A stretch of 64,000 nt of DNA from Orobanche coerulescens (Eukaryota > Streptophyta > Magnoliopsida > Lamiales > Orobanchaceae): NCBI GenBank assembly GCA_033398695.1, contig CM065815.1, positions 8,240,501 to 8,304,500 on the forward strand, written 5' to 3'. The notes under the pieces were generated by a model. The model saw nothing but the letters and a program-made list of their open reading frames with translations, was not told where the DNA came from and searched no databases. Within the stretch, counting starts at the first letter, position 1. Every line of letters starts with the position of its first letter. Position numbers and translations under genes: made by a program. Positions 1 to 9,521 of this stretch are shown here, one piece after another.

Positions 1-410
1 ACACTTCATTAAGTAGAGTCTGCTTTATATTTCTTCTATTTTTTTCTGGGTGTATTACAATAACTACCCCCAACAGGTTTACCATAAATACAACAATCCC
101 GATTTTTTTGTAAAAAATAAGAAAGAAAAACAAGTTCCGATTCTGTATTGAACTTTACTCCCCTCATAAGAAAAACATTTCAAAAATCCCCCTTACGTTT
201 GTAAAATTACTATGGTTACCTCCTTTCCATCGAAAACATAATCAAACTTTAGGGGTAATTGTTGTAATTTTGAAAATTCTGTATATTTTCTTTCAGTAAT
301 TACCCAAACCTTGGTAGTTTTTGTTTTTGTAATTCACCTTTTCTTTTCTATTTTACGAGCCTTATTTTTCAGCGGATTTTGGGTCATTCCTTTCGTTTTG
401 TTTATGCTAG
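1..410 (+). other. Upstream intron of the PRL1-like gene (partial)
   Basis: No exon is recognisable here. The stretch is AT-rich and ends in a plausible splice acceptor (TTTATGCTAG) directly before the first recognisable PRL1 exon, so it is most simply intron. Around 240-270 and 60-80 there are phrases such as GGGGTAATTGTTGTAATTTT, typical of plant DNA-transposon ends, so part of the intron may be an old element. That last point is weak. Confidence 0.5.
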
Positions 411-983
411 GTGATAATGGAAGTTTGTGGTTCTGGGACTGGACGAGCGGTCACAATTTTCAGCAAGCCCAAACCATCGTCCAGCCTGGTAAAGCATATA
501 TATCAAAATATCTGTTTTGCCCTTCCCCACTTTACTTTGTACTCCCTCTATCCTTTCAAAAACATGATTTTGTGGGTAATTTCAAAATAAAAATTTTAAT
601 ATCTAATTAAATTTATATAATATTCAGTTGATTGAATAGATAAACAAAATATGAGTGGGAATAGATGGTCTAAAACGAGTTGTACCGTCTTTAAAATGAC
701 TAAACTTGAAAGGCTGTACCTTAACCAAATTACCCTATTCAAGTGGAACGGAGTAGTTTTTTTACAGCCGCAGCACCAGCTAAACACCACCGATTTATTT
801 TTAATGTCAGGGTCATTGGATAGTGAAGCTGGTATCTATGCTGTCACGTACGATTTGACTGGTTCGAGGCTTATCACTTGTGAGGCGAACAAGACGATCA
901 AGATGTGGAAAGAGGATGAGATGGCAACCCCTGAAACTCATCCCCTTCATTTTAAGCCACCCAAAGATATACGCCACTTCTAA
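411..983 (+). CDS. PRL1: Last two exons of a PRL1-like WD40 spliceosome-associated protein (5' part outside the window)
   Basis: Two exons are supported: 411-488 (donor GTAAAG) and 811-983 (acceptor TTAATGTCAG, stop TAA at 981-983). The exons join in phase through a shared glycine codon. Exon one gives [11 protein letters not shown] followed by [11 protein letters not shown]. Exon two gives [20 protein letters not shown], then [10 protein letters not shown], and ends [10 protein letters not shown]. These are the final WD40 blade and the conserved C-terminus of plant PRL1 (pleiotropic regulatory locus 1), known as a nuclear WD40 subunit of the Prp19/NTC-MAC complex in splicing and signalling. 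No frameshift or stop is seen in the two exons, so the gene may be functional, but its earlier exons lie left of the window. A LINE copy begins only about 70 bp after the stop codon, so the transcript 3' end probably lies in or next to transposon DNA. Confidence 0.85.
489..810 (+). other. PRL1-like gene, final intron
   Basis: This 322 bp intron has GT (GTAAAG) and AG (AATGTCAG) borders and is AT-rich. I see no other feature in it. Open frames crossing the border at 651-983 simply read through from the intron into the last exon. Confidence 0.75.
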
Positions 984-1054
984 TCCCGTCGAGTTTGAAC
1001 AGATGTAGAAGTACACACTAAAACTGTAAAATTTTGTCCAATCTTGTCTGTGGC

Positions 1055-2299
1055 TATGGGTTGATGGGTCTTGGGACATGGGTAGGTTGGAGACTATTGT
1101 GGGTGAGGAGCTAGGATTTACCCCTCAGTTCATCCAGGAGATCTCCGCGATTCCCATCGCCGAGGAGGATTCGGATAGTATGTGCTGGTCTCTTACCTCT
1201 TTGGGTACGTTCTCATTATCGTCGGCTTGGTCTCACATCAGGGTGAGGGGTCAGGCTAATCTTATTTATGGGGCCATCTGGACAGCCTTACTCACACCGA
1301 CCATTTCGGTGTTTATTTGGCGACTTCTCATGCGACGGATCCCGACTGATGACATCCTACAGAGGAGGGGCGTTTCATTGGCTTCTACATGTTTGTGTTG
1401 CTCGCATACCCTTACCTAGACCTACCATACCGAGACCATTGCCCACCTTTTCTTGGAGAGTGATCTGGCTCGTGACGTGTGGGAGTATTTTGGCGCTTGG
1501 ACACATTTATCCCTACCCCGTACACAGAATATTTTTGAGCTCCTGAGTTTTTTCGCACACGGTTAGGCACGCGACTTTCATTATTCCTTGTCTGATCCTT
1601 TGGTTCATCTGGACAGAAAGGAATAGTGCAAAGCATAGGGCGGTTACTTTTGTTTCCTCTCATGTTATTGTGCAGGTGGAGTGCCATGTTGCTTTATTGG
1701 CTGCTGCGGGGCTTATTTGCTTTGAGTTCTGGGCGGGTTGCTTGCTGCCTGATCGCTTCCAGCGAGCTACATTTTCCCCTTCTCAGACTCGTCGCCCCGT
1801 CCCGGTGGTTTGGCTTCGACCCGAGACCCCTTGGCTCAAGCTGAACACGGATGGCTGGTTCGATAGAGACACACAGATTGCGGGTGGGGGAGGTCTGATT
1901 AGAGATCATCACAGAGAGCTCCTTCTTGCTTTCCATTCCTCTTCGAGTTTTGATGCAGAGGTCCAGGCGTTGGCGATTGGATTGATTCTAGCTTTCCAGA
2001 GATCGAGACATGTTTGGATTGAGCTTGATGCTGCTGCTGTGGTGATCCTGCTATCATCTGGCCATCGGGGCTCTTGGCAGGTTCGTCACACTCTTATGCG
2101 TATCCGACACATTTTCAGAGATATTCAGTTCAGAGTCACTCATATTTTCCGGGAGGGCAACAGGCCGGCCGACTATCTTTCTGAGTTCGGCATGTCGTCC
2201 CTCGGCATTCAGACTTATACTTACGATACTGCTCCCCCGTTTCTCCTCTCCCCTATACGGATGGATCAGCTTGGTTATCCGTCATTTAGATTTAGATAG
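1055..2299 (+). pseudogene. LINE ORF2 C-terminal remnant (zinc-binding RT domain and RNase H), broken
   Basis: Readable segments are RLETIVGEELGFTPQFIQEI, then the zinc-binding domain of plant non-LTR reverse transcriptases (WRLLMRRIPTDDI, CLCCSHTLT), then an RVT_3-type RNase H (NTDGWFD, FDAEVQALAIG, IELDAAAVV, REGNRPADYL). Compared with copy 2 it has a nonsense codon TAG at 1417-1419 where copy 2 has CAG, a frame change around 1560-1690, and a 12-nt loss near 1940 (FHSSSSFD against FHSSFQASSSFD). It cannot make a whole protein. The RNase H part is still open from 1670 to 2299. Confidence 0.8.
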
Positions 2300-3073
2300 A
2301 TTTTATTTTTTATCGATTGCTTGGTTGCCGATTGGTCCGCACATTAGCCCACGATTTTAGTGGTGCACCTTGTACTGATCTAGCGGGTCGTAGGCACTTT
2401 AGATTTTAGGTTCCGGATTATGGCCCATTTTTTGTCATAATTCGGAGTTGAGTTATTTTGGTCTACGGGTCCGCACATTAGCCCACGATTTGTGGTGCAC
2501 TTTGTATTTCTTTAGCGGGCCATAGATTTCTCCGATGTTTGGACCCGAATTATGGCCTTTTTTGGTCATAATTCGGGGCTGATACTTTGTATATCTTGAT
2601 TTTTCTTATCTACAGGTTGGTGGGTCCCGCCTCAACCCCCCGTCCACAGTGGACGCTTTTTTTTTTTTTAAAAAAAAAGTAACACAAAATACATTCAAGT
2701 TACATATTCAAGTCACCTAACTTGCATTCGAGTAACCTAAAATAGATTTTAGGTTCCGGATTATGGCCCATTTTTGGTCATAATTCGGAGTTGAGTTATT
2801 TTGGTCTACGGGTCCGCACATTAGCCCACGATTTGTGGTGCACTTTGTATTTCTTTAGCGGGCCATAGATTTCTCCGATGTTTGGACCCGAATTATGGCC
2901 TTTTTTTGTCATAATTCGGGGCTGATACTTTGTATTTCTTGATTTTTCTTATCTACAGGTTGGTGGGTCCCGCCTCAATCCCCCCTCCACAGTGGACGAT
3001 TTCAAGTCATCCAAAGTACATATGAATCACCTAAATACATATCGCTTACGAGTCACCCAAATTACTTGAGTTT
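1055..3073 (+). mobile_element. LINE (L1-type) copy 1, 5'-truncated, with duplicated 3' tail
   Basis: Homology to the better copy at 3108-5080 starts at about 1055, in the stretch encoding WVDGSWDMGRLE. The copy lacks the reverse transcriptase and keeps only the zinc-binding and RNase H parts plus the 3' untranslated region. After the stop at 2297-2299 comes a UTR ending in the hairpin CGTCCACAGTGGACG and a T-run/A-run. A degenerate repeat tail follows (CAAGTTACATATTCAAGTCA and similar). The UTR block 2401-2650 is repeated at 2741-2995. Orientation is opposite to copy 2, so the two copies form a large palindrome. Confidence 0.8.
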
Positions 3074-3663
3074 TATACATGACTCGAATATATTTAATGT
3101 GACTAACAAACTCAAGTAATTTGGATGACTCGTAAGCGATATGTATTTAGGTGATTCATATGTACTTTGGATGACTTGAGTCGGTAACTGGATGTGTTTC
3201 ATGTGACTCAAATAGGTGAGTAAAATGTATTTTAGGTTACTCGAATGCAAGTTAGGTGACTTGAATATGTAACTTGAATGTATTTTGTGTTACTTTTTTT
3301 TAAAAAAAAAAAAAGCGTCCCATCATGGACGGGGTTGAGGCGGGACCCACCAACTCGTAGATAAGAAAAATCAAGATATACAAAGTATCACCAATTATGA
3401 CCAAAAAGGCCATAATTCGGTCCAAACATCGGAGAAATCTATGGCCCGCTAAAGAAATACAAAGTGCACCACAAATCGTGGGCTAATGTGCGACTCGTAG
3501 ACCAAAATAACTCAACTCCGAATTATGACAAAAAATGGGCCATAATCCGGAACCTAAAATCTAAAGTGCCTACGACCCGCTAGATCAGTACAAGGTGCAC
3601 CACTAAAATCGTGGGCTAATGTGCGGACCAATCGGCAACCAAGCAATCGATAAAAAATAAAAT
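2300..3663. repeat. Centre of the LINE palindrome: two 3' tails with hairpin core
   Basis: This gene-free stretch holds the 3' untranslated tails of LINE copies 1 and 2. The core is a near-perfect inverted repeat: 3002-3073 (CAAGTCATCCAAAGTACATA onward) pairs with 3108-3181, around a 34 bp loop with centre near 3090. In copy 1 the UTR block is tandemly duplicated (2401-2650 and 2741-2995), and the duplication junction shares TTTTAGGTT. Copy 2 carries the single-copy version at 3300-3660. Confidence 0.85.
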
Positions 3664-5080
3664 CTATCTAAATCTAAATGACGGATAACCAAGCTGATCC
3701 ATCCGTATAGGGGAGAGGAGAAACGGGGGAGCAGTATCGTAAGTATAAGTCTGAATGCCGAGGGACGACATGCCGAACTCAGAAAGATAGTCGGCCGGCC
3801 TGTTGCCCTCCCGGAAAATATGAGTGACTCTGAACTGAATATCTTTGAGAATGTGTCGGATACGCATAAGAGTGTGACGAACCTGCCAAGAGCCCCGATG
3901 GCCAGATGATAGCAGGATCACCACAGCGGCAGCATCAAGCTCAATCCAAACATGTCTCGATCTCTGGGAAGCTAGAATCAATCCAATCGCCAACGCCTGG
4001 ACCTCTGCATCAAAACTCGAAGAGGCCTGAAAAGAGGAATGGAAAACAAGAAGGAGCTCTCCGTGATGATCTCTAATCAGACCTCCCCCACACGCAATCT
4101 GTGTGTCTATATCGAACGAGCCATCCGTGTTCAGCTTGAGCCAAGGGGTCTTGGGTCGAAGCCAAACCACCGGGACGGGGCGACGAGTGTGAGAAGGGGA
4201 AGATGTAGCTCGCTGGAAGCGATCAGGCAGCGAGCAACCCGCGCAGAACTCAAAGCAAATAAGCCCCGCAGCAGCCAATAAAGCAACATGGCGCTCCACC
4301 TGCACAATAACATGAGAGGAAACAAAAGTAACCGCCCTATGCTTTGCACTATTCCTTTCTGTCCAGATAAACCAAAGGATCAGACAAGGAATAATGAAAG
4401 TCGTGTGCCTAAAGTGTGTGCCGTGTGCGAAAAAACTCAGGAGCTCAAAAATATTCTGAGTATGGGGTAGGGATAAATGTGTCCAAGCGCCAAAATATTC
4501 CCACACGTCACGAGCCACATCACTCTCCAAGAAAAGGTGGGCAATGGTCTCGGTATGGTAGGTCTGGGTAAGGGTATGCGAGCAACACAAACATCTAGAA
4601 GCCAATGAAACGCCCCTCCTCCGTAGGATGTCATCAGTCGGGATCCGTCGCATGAGAAGTCGCCAAATAAACACCGAAATGGTCGGTGTGAGTAAGGCTG
4701 TCCAGATGGCCCCATAAATAAGATTAGCCTGACCCCTCACCCTGATGTGAGACCAAGCCGACGATAATGAGAACGCACCCAAAGAGGTAAGAGACCAGCA
4801 CATACTATCCGAATCCTCCTCGGCGATGGGAATCGCGGAGATCTCCTGGATGAACTGAGGGGTAAATCCTAGCTCCTCACCCACAATAGTCTCCAACCTA
4901 CCCATGTCCCAAGACCCATCAACCCATAACTCCTTAATCCTAAGATGGGGTCTACCCGAAACCTGACAATAAGAAGAAATCGGCCTATCCCCAATCCAAG
5001 TATCGTCCCAAAAGATGACCTCCCCGCAGCCAAGAGTCCAGCGAATGAACTCCTGAGCCTCAATACCCACGATATTATGG
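3108..5080 (-). mobile_element. LINE (L1-type) copy 2, 5'-truncated
   Basis: On the minus strand this copy runs from a 5' break near 5075-5080 (sequence GGGTATTGAGGCTCAGG) to a repeat-rich 3' tail at 3108-3300. The CGTCC-type hairpin and T/A-runs at about 3300-3320 mark the end of its UTR. It is the most complete of four copies in the window. The same 5' break is seen at 25941 and 37407. Beyond 5080 the homology to other copies stops. Confidence 0.8.
3664..5070 (-). CDS. LINE ORF2 C-terminal fragment, open for 468 codons (zinc-binding RT domain plus RNase H)
   Basis: The open frame has no ATG start, as expected of a 5'-truncated element. It begins EAQEFIRWTLG and EVIFWDDTWIGDRP, the region just downstream of the reverse transcriptase core in plant L1 ORF2. 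A zinc-binding RT-associated domain spans about residues 90-190 (FIWRLLMRRIPTDDILRRRG, CLCCSH, ETIAHLFLESD). The RNase H domain spans about 305-440 with the expected acidic residues at about D316 (NTDGS), E356 (DAEVQA), D379 (IELDAAA) and D427 (RPADYL). Without a reverse transcriptase it cannot mobilise itself, yet the frame is fully open, unlike copies 1 and 3. Confidence 0.8.
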   Translation of the reverse strand: MGIEAQEFIRWTLGCGEVIFWDDTWIGDRPISSYCQVSGRPHLRIKELWVDGSWDMGRLETIVGEELGFTPQFIQEISAIPIAEEDSDSMCWSLTSLGAFSLSSAWSHIRVRGQANLIYGAIWTALLTPTISVFIWRLLMRRIPTDDILRRRGVSLASRCLCCSHTLTQTYHTETIAHLFLESDVARDVWEYFGAWTHLSLPHTQNIFELLSFFAHGTHFRHTTFIIPCLILWFIWTERNSAKHRAVTFVSSHVIVQVERHVALLAAAGLICFEFCAGCSLPDRFQRATSSPSHTRRPVPVVWLRPKTPWLKLNTDGSFDIDTQIACGGGLIRDHHGELLLVFHSSFQASSSFDAEVQALAIGLILASQRSRHVWIELDAAAVVILLSSGHRGSWQVRHTLMRIRHILKDIQFRVTHIFREGNRPADYLSEFGMSSLGIQTYTYDTAPPFLLSPIRMDQLGYPSFRFR

Positions 5081-5203
5081 ATTCTTGAGGTGTTTGATTG
5101 TGTTATTCATCTTCTTGAGGTACGTTGGTTAATCAACTCTTTATTTCGGGTTTTGATGATTGTTGTTGATGATTAACCCGTGTGCAATATATTATGGGAG
5201 TGT
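5081..5203. other. Spacer between LINE copy 2 and LTR-like segment
   Basis: This is AT-rich sequence with repeated GTTGTTGATGATTAACC-like phrases. I see no gene or clear element end in it. Confidence 0.4.
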
Positions 5204-7320
5204 TGTCACGCCCCCACTCCGGGGTTAGTCGAGAACGCGACATTTAACGAAATAAATAACGTTTGTGATAATACATTCTAGTAAATCATACATATTCCAA
5301 ATCTCAGCTCAGTGAACTAAGACTGGTTAGAAATATTCAAGAGTACAGTGGAATTATTACGCCAAGTGCAAAAGAGTACATCGGAAACCAAAATACATTT
5401 TGACATAGGAATAAAAAGAAGCGTTAAAGCAGCATGCTAATTCCTACGTCTTGGCAATACTTTGAGAACGGTCTTCAGTGGTCGTCAGCATATGTCCCTT
5501 CTTCTTGGTTCTCTTCAATTAGTGGGGTTTTAGAAAATAATTCAAAATGGGGTGAGAATAATGGATTCTCAGTGAGTTGAGTTTGGGTATTTAATGAGTT
5601 TATTATTTAATAAACATTATGTTTCTCCCACTTTTGAAAAATAGTGTTGTTTAAAAATTGGTGCAAGTTTTAAAGAAGAAAATTATGATTTATGACATGA
5701 ATGTATAGCCAATCTCCGTAGATTGCGGTTAAGTATGAATAATGTACGGCGTCGAGCGCCCAATGAGTATTTAGCTTTGGGAGGTCGTCTGCATGACTAA
5801 TCCCTTAGCCTCCTTATAACGTCTTAGAAGTGTTTGACCTTTGACTTTCGCCACGACCTTTGTTTTGATAACCGTAGTCTTGGGCGTTTGTCGGACCATC
5901 ACTATAACATTGGCCTTTGAGCTTTATCGCTCTCACGCTTGGTGACGTGCTGCCTTATCTCTTATCTGGGCTCGATATGTCCTTAGTTTGGGTCTATGCC
6001 CAGATCATATCATAATCGCGACTATACCCGAATTCTACGACCCAGTCACCTTAAGATCACTCCGTCCTTCGGCTTCAAGGGAATAGGATACGACGATAGC
6101 TTTGTCTAGAACTGCAGCCACGCTGCTCGATTCATGACTTAGACTAACCGCCCCTCATGCATATAATAGAAAAAGGGACTCTAGAGGTACTCGTACGGAC
6201 TCTAGCGGTGGCTTCCGCCCGAAGGTCGTAGCACTTAGCTCCGCACAGCACTTACTCCCGATTTCAATTGAATAACAATTATTGTCGTGATTAACAACGA
6301 TTATGCATATTATAAGATATAAATATGATTATTTGATAGTATATGGACTTGGGTAAGCTAGAGGAATTAGTTCAACCGGTTGATGATTAGATTGCTATTG
6401 TGCGAGTCTTAGCATAATCTTATAGTAAACTCATAAACTTGAATAGTTCGGTACGGATTGATTATACGTCCGAAAATTACGAACTTTATTGCGAAATGTC
6501 CGTTATGATATGAGGATTGAAGGTCACAAGTTGCATGAAAGTTCTACTTTTTGGAAATTACAATTCTGCCCTTCCGTCTTTTAAGTACTTATCATTATTT
6601 TTACTAAAATATTATAAGTTTGAATAATTCGGTACGGGTTGATTATACGTCCAAAAATTACGAACTTTATTGCGAAAAGTCCGTTATATATGAGGATTGA
6701 AGGTCAGAAGTTGCATGAAAGTTTTACCTTTCGGAAATTACAATTCTACCCTTCCGTCTTTTAAGTACTTATCATTATTTTTACTAAAATATTATAAATT
6801 TGAATAATTCGGTACGGATTGATTATAAGTCCGAAAATTACGAACTTTATTGCGAAAAGTTCGTTATAATATAAGGTTCTGAGACCGAAAGTTGCATGGA
6901 GGTTTTTCCTCCCATTACAATTCTGCCCTTTCGAAATTATAGTACTATTATTATTATTTTTATTTAGTTTTATCTTATAATTTTGATTAATTCGTTTGGA
7001 TTCATTTAAACTCCGAAAATTATGAATCCAGTTGCGATTTGAACCTTACGACTTGTAATTTTAGATCACGTTCAGTTTTAATTTTTATTCTTTTATAATT
7101 TACGATTTCACCCCTTTGTTTTGTCTTAATCGACATTTTAGTATTCGGGTCATATCTTTTTTGTTTCTTGTCGGATTGAACTCAAATTTTCGAGGTAGGC
7201 TCTTTATGTTATTATGAGTACAGAGAGTTCAACTTTTTTGGAAATTTTATTTTCGAAATAGTAAGTTTCTGTAAATTACAGTTTTGGCCCCGAATTCTTG
7301 AAATTTACATTTTTGCCCCA
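5204..7320. mobile_element. Decayed LTR-like segment, probably chromovirus type
   Basis: The segment opens with TGTCACGCCCCCACTCC and soon reads GTCGAGAACGCGACATTTAA, a style of opening common in LTRs of plant Ty3/gypsy chromoviruses. No open frame of interest exists and no matching terminal CA with a 5-bp target duplication was found, so the right border is approximate. It contains the 180 bp tandem repeat described separately. It could be a solo LTR or a truncated LTR. It is not a copy of the LTRs at 14799, 26079 or 52531. Confidence 0.45.
6437..6975. repeat. Three tandem copies of a ~180 bp unit
   Basis: The marker TTCGGTACGG occurs at 6447, 6628 and 6808, giving periods of 181 and 180 bp. 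Each unit also holds TTACGAACTTTATTGCGAAA, a GTTGCATG(A/G) phrase and a (T/C)ACAATTCTGCCCTT-like phrase. A weaker fourth unit may follow to about 7130 (AACTCCGAAAATTATGAATC). The repeat sits inside the LTR-like segment. The unit length is close to the nucleosomal range often seen in plant satellites. Confidence 0.85.
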
Positions 7321-7762
7321 ATTTTCTATTTTAGTAAATTCCGATTTAGGTGAAATTTTATAGAGAACTGATTTTTGATATTTTAAGACTTAATTTTAAG
7401 ACATAAGACCAGAATTATGGATCTTAACAATTTTACCTCAAATTTATCTTATTTAAACTATTTTAGATTATCCTTCGAACATAGGTTCGAATTATCAAAT
7501 CTTCCGGTGACTAATTATCCTCTTACCATAGTCCAATATATAATCATATATTTTTGGGATTTTAATCCCCAAAGATCAGATTTGTCATACTCAATCAATA
7601 TTTCCATCAATAAATTAATTTGCACATATAATTAAAATATTACAAACAAAAATTCAACAAATATCAACACCATTACATGCATGGTAATGAATGTCAATCA
7701 AGTATAGATAACCAAGGTTTTAATACTTGCATGCACCATATATTGATTTAAGATCATTTGAG
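7321..7762. other. AT-rich stretch without recognisable feature
   Basis: A 72-codon open frame at 7417-7635 has no recognisable domain and lies in low-complexity AT-rich DNA, so I do not call it a gene. Nothing else stands out. Confidence 0.4.
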
Positions 7763-8358
7763 GACCAAACTTTTTTTACATACCAAGGGACTAATCTTCA
7801 CCCTCCATCTTCCCGCAATCTTTATTCTAATGGATGAGATTAATCCCAACAATTTAAAAAACCCACTTTCATCATTTTTTTTTCAAATATCAATATCTTT
7901 CAAACCATTAATCGTTAAGTCAAAAAAAATATACTGTTACGACGAGCATTTAATTATCTTTCTATAGATAGGTACTTTGATATATTTTCGACAAAATTTT
8001 TGTTTCGCTTTTTTCACGTTTTTTTCGTGGCCGAAAAAATCACGTATGATATATCATATTACATATCATATATATGATATGTAATATGATATATCATACG
8101 TGATTTTTTCGGCCACGAAAAAAAACGTGAAAAAAACGATTTTTTTTTTGTCGAAAGTATATCAAAGTGCCCGTCTATAGAAAGATAATTAAATGCTCGT
8201 CGCGATGGTGTAATTATTTTCGTTTAACGATTAACGGTTTAACAGATATTTAAATTATAAAAAATGTGTGAAATATTAAATGCTTTTAATATCAACCATT
8301 GATTTCTTTTTGAATGGATGGTGGGAATGAGCCCTTGGTATGTCAGAAAAGTTTGGTA
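7763..8358. mobile_element. Foldback / long-TIR MITE (~600 bp)
   Basis: The whole segment is one inverted repeat centred at about 8071. The inner ~270 bp (about 7937-8206) is nearly perfect: TTTTTTCGTGGCCGAAAAAA on the left matches its reverse complement on the right. The hinge is ATATCATATATATGATAT. The outer arms are more diverged but still paired: ACCAAACTTTTTTTACATACC near 7764 matches the reverse complement of 8336-8357. There is no coding capacity. I found no convincing target-site duplication, so the superfamily is open. Long inverted arms would suit a Mutator-like or foldback element. Confidence 0.8.
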
Positions 8359-8814
8359 TTTAATATAACTCTATTCTTAAAATTTAACCCAAACATTCTT
8401 GAGTTGAAGCAATAGATTCGTTATAATCCACATAATGATTCATACAATTCAGGTTAAAAACAAATTTATTATCAAACTGGCCATTTCACGATACGACAAT
8501 TACTTTTTTTCTAAACAAAAAGTAATAATATGTAAATGATACATTCAAAACATAATTTCATCCCAATAAAAATGAATATCTTTAAAATAAAATTTTAATA
8601 TCTAGCTAAAATTTGTATAGCACTCATTAAAATTACAAACAAAAATATTATATAAATTAAAATATTACTTGATTGGAAAATATATTTTAAAAAAAAGTGA
8701 GCACAACTAATTTTAAAATTTATGCCTCCATTAACATGATTGAAATTTAAAAAGTGTATCATAATATGTATTTTCTTCACATGGAGTGAGATGGAGGGAA
8801 TATCAATATCAAAT
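8359..8814. other. AT-rich stretch without recognisable feature
   Basis: No gene, tRNA or clear element end is visible. Short open frames here are chance frames in AT-rich DNA. Confidence 0.4.
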
Positions 8815-8826
8815 AAATATTGTGTC

Positions 8827-9272
8827 GGGGAAGGGTTGGTGGTCCAGTGGTAGGACGCTTACTTCCAAGACACTCCTTTAGGAGAGGTCTTGGGTTCTAA
8901 CCCTACCAAGGAGGTGAAAGAGGAAGTTTTTCTCTTTACATTCCTCTAGCTCCCCGGAGCTAGCTCGAGCGACCGCTAATCAATGTTTAATCTCGTGTCA
9001 AGCGGCAGTGTGGGAGTATTTCCTTGCTGGGAACCCGGAGGTGCTGACCAATCAGTGGTTGTTCTCCCGAGAACTGTGCTGGGAACCTGATGCGCTGTTA
9101 ATCAGTTAAGGGCTTCTCCTTGTGCGCAGAAGTGTACAGAAAAGGCATTGGGAACCCTGGAATTGCTCGAGCGACTCGCGATTTACTTCTCTCAATGGGT
9201 TAAGAGTGAGTTCATTGAGGGAATAGGATTAGTCCGGCTAAGCTGGGATCACCTAGTTATCAAAAAAAAAAA
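8827..9272 (+). mobile_element. tRNA-derived SINE, 446 bp, with 12-bp target duplication
   Basis: The head looks like a tRNA gene: a Pol III A-box-like TGGTCCAGTGG at 8840-8850 and a B-box-like GGTTCTAACCC at 8893-8903. The body is tRNA-unrelated and includes the short hairpin AGCTCCCCGGAGCT near 8950. The 3' end is a run of A at about 9263-9275. Flanking AAATATTGTGTC at 8815-8826 and 9273-9284 is a perfect 12-bp target-site duplication. This is the standard structure of a SINE mobilised by LINE machinery. The perfect duplication suggests a recent insertion. I do not recognise the family. Confidence 0.9.
8840..8903 (+). promoter_or_regulatory. Internal Pol III promoter (A box and B box) of the SINE
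   Basis: A box TGGTCCAGTGG at 8840-8850 and B box GGTTCTAACCC at 8893-8903 are in the right order and spacing for an internal type 2 Pol III promoter. The B box differs from GGTTCGAANCC at the central G, as often in aged tRNA-derived heads. Confidence 0.75.
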
Positions 9273-9289
9273 AAATATTGTGTCAAATA

Positions 9290-9483
9290 CTCCCTCCACC
9301 AACCAATTAAATTAATATTTACCATTTTCGTCCATCCAACAATTTTCTTAACATTTGCTTTATTCTATCTTGTTAATAATTTTACCACTAGTTTATTGAA
9401 ACTCGTGTCGAACTCCCAACTCATCAACTTTTCTTAAAACTCGTCTTGGAAAAATATATTAACATGGTTGGTGGACGGAGGAG
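9290..9483. mobile_element. Stowaway-like MITE (194 bp)
   Basis: The left end CTCCCTCCACCAACCAA mirrors the right end GGTTGGTGGACGGAGGAG, and both ends are flanked by TA (9288-9289 and 9484-9485). Terminal CTCCCTCC with a TA duplication is the hallmark of Stowaway MITEs, the small relatives of Tc1/mariner elements. There is no coding capacity. It begins only a few bases after the SINE target duplication, so the two insertions are almost adjacent. Confidence 0.85.
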
Positions 9484-9521
9484 TACTTGAAACAACAAAA
9501 GTATCACGTTTATATTCAAAA

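Noticed and set aside
6437..6975. CRISPR-like array
   Set aside because: Only three ~180 bp tandem units without spacer structure, in a plant genome; it is a simple tandem repeat in an LTR-like segment.
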